A stretch of DNA of 64,000 bases. Origin: DASZPL01 sp035550315. GTDB lineage: Bacteria; Actinomycetota; Actinomycetes; JAFAQI01. Positions within the stretch are counted from its first letter, which is position 1. Each line of letters starts with the position of its first letter. Below, piece by piece: positions 60,396 to 64,000 of this stretch. The notes below the pieces were generated by a model. The model worked only from the letters and a program-made list of their open reading frames with translations, did no database searches and had not been told where the DNA came from. The DNA is taken from the NCBI GenBank assembly GCA_035550315.1, contig DASZPL010000139.1, positions 1 to 64,000 of the forward strand, given 5' to 3'. A program made the translations under genes and the position numbers.

Positions 60396-61858
60396 TAGAA
60401 GAACTCGAAGTACTCGCGCATCTCCCAGTCGGTGACCTCCTCGAGGAAGCGGTTGCACTCGTTGCGCTTCATGGCGGTGATGAAGTTGACGAAGCCCGGG
60501 CCGAACGCGTCCTTGAAGAACTGGCTCTGCTCCAGCACGGCGACGGCTTCCCAGAGCGACCCGGGCAAGGCCGGCGCCTCGGTGGCGTACGGGTCCGACT
60601 CGACCAGCGGCGGCGGCGTCAGGTTTCGCCGGATCCCGTCGAGGCCGGCCGCGATGTTGGCGGCGAGGTAGAAGTACGGGTTGGCCGACGGCTCGCCGAC
60701 CCGGTTCTCGATGTGTGCGCCCTTCTCCATCGGGCCGCCCTGCACCCGGATGAACGCGCCGCGGTTCTCGATCGCCCAGTTCGCCCGATTCGGCGCGAAC
60801 GAATACGGCTTGTAGCGCTTGTAGCCGGTGATCGTGGGGGTCGAGAACACCATCATCTCGTTGGCGTGCTCGATCAGGCCGGCGGTGAACTGCCGCCCGA
60901 CGTCCGACAGCGGCTGTGCCGGGCTGTCGCTCATGAACGCGTTCTCACCGGTCTCGCGGCTGCGCAGCGACTCGTGCAAGTGCCAGCCGCTGGAGAAGAA
61001 GTGCGGCAGCGCCGGCCGCGCCATGAACGACGCCAGCAGACCCATCTGCTGGGTGACCTGCTTCGCGGCGGTGCGGAACAGGATCATCGCGTCGGCCGGC
61101 TCGAGGCCCACCATCGGGTCGAACGTGATCTCGATCTGGCCGGGGCCCCACTCGTCTTCGATCGATCGCAGCGGCAGCCCGAGGTCGAGGTAGGCGTCGC
61201 GCAGCCGCTCGACGACGTCGTTGATGCCGGCCAGCCGCACCTCGGACAAGTACTGGTAGCCGTGTTCCAGGACGCTCACCTTCGGAGGCGGTGGCGGCCA
61301 GCCCGCCTCGCTCAACTCGATCCGTTGGCTGTCACGGCGTACGACGTAGAACTCGACTTCCAGGCCCGCGACGTAGTCATAGCCGAGCTCGGCGGCCGCC
61401 TCGACTTGCCGGCGCAGCAACAGCCGACCGTCGATCGGCACTGGGCGACCGGTCGAGAAGTAAGCGTCCGTCAGCACCCAGCCGGTGCGGTCTGCCCACG
61501 GCAGCACCCGGAACGTCGTCGGGTCCGGCACCAGCACCATGTCGGGAAATCCGGTGAGCTCCGGGATGTCGAGGCCGCCACCCTCGACAAACAACGGCGT
61601 GAAGACGTTGTTCGCGCTGTCCATGCTGAACAGCGCCGCGGAGAAGTCGATGCCGCTGTCGAGGGATGCGACGTAATCGGCCGTCGACATGAACTTGCAG
61701 CGCGGCGCGCCGTGCTGGTCGACCCAGATCAGCCGGACGGTGCGCAGGTTGTGCTCGTCGATCAACGCCTTGCTGCGGGCCGCCGCGTCGCGCTGCTCAT
61801 CGGTGAGCAACCCATGCTCTGCCACGAACCCGTGCTTGCCGACTCCGCGCTCGCTCAT
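60395..61858 (-). CDS. Glutamine synthetase-family gamma-glutamyl ligase
   Basis: A 487-residue protein with the GS core: GLEVEFYVV, EDEWGPGQIEITFDP, SGWHLHES, YKPYSFAPNRANW, RGAFIRVQGG and ENRVGEPSANPYFY. The ammonia-site loop FDGSS of true GS is not recognisable (MDSANN in its place), so an amine is a likelier nucleophile than ammonia, as in PuuA, GlnA3 and IpuC. It would make a gamma-glutamylamide from glutamate, ATP and an amine. Second gene of the seven-gene operon. Confidence 0.88.
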   Translation of the reverse strand: MSERGVGKHGFVAEHGLLTDEQRDAAARSKALIDEHNLRTVRLIWVDQHGAPRCKFMSTADYVASLDSGIDFSAALFSMDSANNVFTPLFVEGGGLDIPELTGFPDMVLVPDPTTFRVLPWADRTGWVLTDAYFSTGRPVPIDGRLLLRRQVEAAAELGYDYVAGLEVEFYVVRRDSQRIELSEAGWPPPPPKVSVLEHGYQYLSEVRLAGINDVVERLRDAYLDLGLPLRSIEDEWGPGQIEITFDPMVGLEPADAMILFRTAAKQVTQQMGLLASFMARPALPHFFSSGWHLHESLRSRETGENAFMSDSPAQPLSDVGRQFTAGLIEHANEMMVFSTPTITGYKRYKPYSFAPNRANWAIENRGAFIRVQGGPMEKGAHIENRVGEPSANPYFYLAANIAAGLDGIRRNLTPPPLVESDPYATEAPALPGSLWEAVAVLEQSQFFKDAFGPGFVNFITAMKRNECNRFLEEVTDWEMREYFEFF

Positions 61859-61886
61859 CGGTGCTGACCTCCCCTTCGTCGTCGCC

Positions 61887-62585
61887 TCAAGTCTCCAGCG
61901 CGTCGCCGAGCGTGACCGCCGTACCCATCGGAATCAGCTCCGGGTCCGAGCTGTCAGGGAAGATCAGCTGGAACACGGAGTCGTCGTCGGAGTGCAGGGC
62001 CGAGGCGACCAGGTCAGCGCCACCGGCGCGAAACCGCCACAACGCGTTGCCGCGGTTGCGGGCGTAGACCGCCAACTGCCCGTCGGCGCCCAGGTAGCCG
62101 AGGTTCAGCTTCCCGCCGAACGTCTCGTCGAGCTGCTGCATCGCCTCGGCGGGCGTGGCGCCGTCGGCGAGCCGGTCCTGCAGGAAGACCCAACCGACCT
62201 CGCTGTCCGCCTGGCCTTCAAGCCGGTCGGCGTACGTCGGCCGCAGCTGCTCGGCGCGCTCCAGGAACCCGTTGTGGCAGAACGCGTAGTCGCCGTTGTG
62301 CGCGAACGGCTGGGTGTCGGCGAGCTGCACGGTCGACAGCTTGTTGGGCCGCCGCAGGTGCACCAGGAACCGACGCGAGGTCGCCTGCTGCAACCGGTCG
62401 CGGTCACCGGCCTCCTCGGCGTAACGACCGAGTCCACGCTCCAGCTGCACCTTGCCGGACTGGTCGAGCCATGCAACGCCCCAGCCGAAGCCGCCGAGAC
62501 CGAACACTTCCAGCCCGCGCGCCCAGTCGTGCAGCCGCTCGTAGCGGGTCGGTTCGGGCCAGCTCGCCGCGAGGATCTCGCACAC
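61887..62585 (-). CDS. Class II glutamine amidotransferase (Ntn hydrolase, EgtC-like)
   Basis: A 232-residue enzyme. The second residue is Cys (start VCEILAAS), exposed after removal of Met, as required for the N-terminal nucleophile. FLVHLRRPNKLSTVQLADTQ, PFAHNGDYAFCHNGFL and EVGWVFLQDRL are family motifs. Like EgtC it could remove a gamma-glutamyl group, undoing the upstream ligation after the amine is modified. GAGAGGGG precedes the GTG by 8 bases. First gene of the operon; the GS-like gene follows after 28 bases. Confidence 0.87.
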   Translation of the reverse strand: MCEILAASWPEPTRYERLHDWARGLEVFGLGGFGWGVAWLDQSGKVQLERGLGRYAEEAGDRDRLQQATSRRFLVHLRRPNKLSTVQLADTQPFAHNGDYAFCHNGFLERAEQLRPTYADRLEGQADSEVGWVFLQDRLADGATPAEAMQQLDETFGGKLNLGYLGADGQLAVYARNRGNALWRFRAGGADLVASALHSDDDSVFQLIFPDSSDPELIPMGTAVTLGDALET

Positions 62586-62628
62586 CTCGCGACCCCTCTC
62601 AGGTGGACGGCAGCTCCGGCCCGGCTGC

Positions 62629-62704
62629 GCGCAGTTGTGAGGTGCGCACCGGCAACGAAGCCTCGTCCGCTTCCGATGCGGGGACCAACGCCGAACAACT
62701 GCGC
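62629..62704. promoter_or_regulatory. Control region with GCGCAGTTGT ... ACAACTGCGC arms and GGTGCGCACC palindrome
   Basis: Ten-base arms at 62629-62638 and 62695-62704 are exactly complementary, 56 bases apart. A perfect palindrome GGTGCGCACC (62641-62650) lies between. The 205-base gap 62586-62790 must carry the promoter of the seven-gene operon and that of the membrane protein. I see no other gene or clear -35/-10 in it. Confidence 0.5.
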
Positions 62705-62790
62705 ACGGCCGAGCCCGCCGAATCCTATGGCCTGGCGTGCACCGGCGACAACCGGGTATGCCGCAGACGCGACACATGGAGGTGGTTCGT

Positions 62791-63390
62791 ATGTCCACAC
62801 GCAGGCCCGTTACCGGCGTGCTGCTCATGCTGTTGGGGGCGTGGGCCGCGATCCTCCCGTACGTCGGACCCGCGTTCGGCTACCGCATGACGGCCGCGGG
62901 TTCGTGGACCTGGACCGCCAGCGCATGGGAGCTGCACCTGGCTGCCGGCGCACTCGTCCTGGTCGGCGGCATGATGCTGGTGCTCAGCCGATGGGGCTCG
63001 ACCGCGATCGGCGCCTGGTGCGCGATCGTCGGCGGCGTCTGGATCGTGCTGGGACCGCTGTTCGCATCGCTCTGGCTGCCAGTCACGAGCAGCGAGACGC
63101 AGGTCTTCTCCAGCACGCTGAATGACGCCGCCCGGCCGCTCGGCTACCACTACGGCACCGGTCTGCTGATCGTGTTGATCGCGGCCTACGTGCTGGGACG
63201 CGCGAGCGTCCTCGGCCGGGCCGGCCGGATGGTCGAGGCGGCTGCGGCCGGCGGCGCGACCGGGGCCGCAACGACGCGAGACCGCGAGCCGGTCGACCTG
63301 CGCGACGGGGCGCCGACGGCGTACCCGTCGGACGTCGACGGCGCTCCGGCCGAGCGGCCGACGGCGACGACAACCCGGCACCGCGCCTAG
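62791..63390 (+). CDS. Membrane protein of unknown function
   Basis: A 199-residue protein with four hydrophobic segments (about 7-27, 45-65, 75-95, 125-145) and a disordered C-terminal tail rich in Arg, Pro and Asp. The first helix follows MSTRRPVTG. GGAGGT lies 7 bases before the ATG at 62791, which decides the start over one at 62737. It is divergent from the seven-gene operon; no function is suggested. Confidence 0.7.
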   Translation: MSTRRPVTGVLLMLLGAWAAILPYVGPAFGYRMTAAGSWTWTASAWELHLAAGALVLVGGMMLVLSRWGSTAIGAWCAIVGGVWIVLGPLFASLWLPVTSSETQVFSSTLNDAARPLGYHYGTGLLIVLIAAYVLGRASVLGRAGRMVEAAAAGGATGAATTRDREPVDLRDGAPTAYPSDVDGAPAERPTATTTRHRA

Positions 63391-63468
63391 CGCGCGGCGT
63401 CGCCCGACGCGGCGGCGCGGCTCGCCACCCACTAACGTCTGCGGCGGACAGGGCAGACGGGAGATGAC

Positions 63469-64000
63469 GTGGCGGGCCGCATCGCCGTGGTCACCGGCAG
63501 CGGATCCGGCATCGGCCGAGCGATCGCGCTGGGGCTGGCCGGGCAGGACATGCAAGTTGTCGGGCTCGACCGCGACCTCGCGGCCGCCGAGCGCACCGCC
63601 GCCGACTCCAACGGCGGGCTGATCCGGGCCGTTGAGGTCGACGTCGCCGACGCCGAGGCCGTCGACGCGGTCCGTGACGAGGTGGTCGCCGAGTTCGGCG
63701 CTCCGACCGTCGTGGTCAATGCGGCTGGATGGGACCGCAACGCGCCGTTCCTCGACGCGACGCCGGAGTTCGCACAGACCGTCGTCGCCATCAACTACCT
63801 CGGACCGGTCAACCTGTGCCGGGCGTTCCTGCCGGGCATGGTCGACGCCGGCTACGGCCGGGTGGTCAACGTCGCCAGCGACGCCGGCCGGGTCGGCAGC
63901 GCCGGCGAAAGCATTTACGCCGGCGCCAAAGGTGGCGTCATCGCCCTCACCAAGTCGCTGGCCCGCGAGATGGCGCGACACCAGATCACCGTCAACTGCG
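63469..64000 (+). CDS. SDR-family oxidoreductase, N-terminal part
   Basis: A short-chain dehydrogenase cut by the window end; 177 residues are visible. GTG at 63469, with GGGAGATGAC just upstream. The cofactor motif is VTGSGSGIGRAIA; NAAGWD stands for NNAG. The active-site residues are present: VVNVASDAGR (Ser) and YAGAKGG (Tyr-x3-Lys). Classical SDR such as 3-oxoacyl reductase or cyclohexanol-type dehydrogenase; substrate not known. Confidence 0.85.
   Translation, partial: MAGRIAVVTGSGSGIGRAIALGLAGQDMQVVGLDRDLAAAERTAADSNGGLIRAVEVDVADAEAVDAVRDEVVAEFGAPTVVVNAAGWDRNAPFLDATPEFAQTVVAINYLGPVNLCRAFLPGMVDAGYGRVVNVASDAGRVGSAGESIYAGAKGGVIALTKSLAREMARHQITVNC

Noticed and set aside
1..64000. tRNA, rRNA, CRISPR or riboswitch
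   Set aside because: Almost the whole window is coding and no cloverleaf, repeated spacer array or known leader fold was recognised in the short gaps.

Overview
The window is very GC-rich (about 70% by eye, not computed) and gene-dense, with strongly GC-biased third codon positions and many GTG starts. Sixty-three protein genes fill it and no gap between genes exceeds about 205 bases. An F420-type luciferase-like oxidoreductase, an NrtR/nadABC locus, DUF2332, DUF222/HNH and DUF5709-like proteins, an AfsR/SARP regulator, a LAL-type LuxR regulator, a SpoIIE/HATPase phosphatase and several starts placed directly behind a -10 box all point to a free-living actinobacterium (Actinomycetota). The genus cannot be decided from sequence alone. 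I saw no rRNA, tRNA, CRISPR array, insertion sequence or phage gene.

Layout. 1-7 kb: end of an aminoglycoside-phosphotransferase-like kinase, a large SARP regulator, and a divergent run of hydroxylase, Baeyer-Villiger-type monooxygenase and zinc alcohol dehydrogenase. 7-13 kb: two MFS exporters, a beta-lactamase-fold hydrolase, a cytochrome P450 and a TetR. 13-20 kb: a GMC oxidoreductase with a Tat-exported partner and a class III CoA-transferase, a sulfotransferase, a thiolase with its DUF35 partner, and an amidohydrolase. 20-24.3 kb: nrtR divergent from nadA-nadB-nadC. 24.3-27 kb: an operon of haem-oxygenase-like oxidase, F420-type oxidoreductase and AhpD-like protein, then a small basic protein. 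27-34 kb: LuxR/ATPase regulator, PrmC-like methyltransferase, DUF2332 protein, DJ-1/PfpI protein and small acidic proteins. 34-40.6 kb: TetR divergent from a DrrAB-type ABC exporter, an amidohydrolase, a SpoIIE phosphatase and a MarR.

40.6-62.6 kb is the most interesting part and looks like accessory catabolism in three units. (i) A six-gene minus-strand operon (46488 to 40595): amidohydrolase, acetoacetate-decarboxylase-like protein, SDR, second amidohydrolase, TetR, DUF2332, behind a perfect ATGTAAC-GGC-GTTACAT palindrome. (ii) A plus-strand operon (47558 to 52737): aminotransferase, cupin, an SDR lacking its catalytic residues, APC permease and FluG-type amidohydrolase, divergent from an AsnC/Lrp regulator with a 17-base palindrome between them. 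(iii) A seven-gene minus-strand operon (62585 to 55774): class II glutamine amidotransferase, glutamine-synthetase-like ligase, FluG-type amidohydrolase, branched-chain-type aminotransferase, AhpD-like protein, enolase-superfamily enzyme and Asp-nucleophile alpha/beta hydrolase. Units (ii) and (iii) suggest uptake, gamma-glutamylation and transamination of an unidentified amine or amino acid; this is inference from gene content.

Six PF04909-like amidohydrolases fall into three look-alike pairs. Two distant genes, the P450 at 9580 and the amidohydrolase at 18779, share an almost identical 18-base palindrome at their starts, which suggests one regulon acting across the window.
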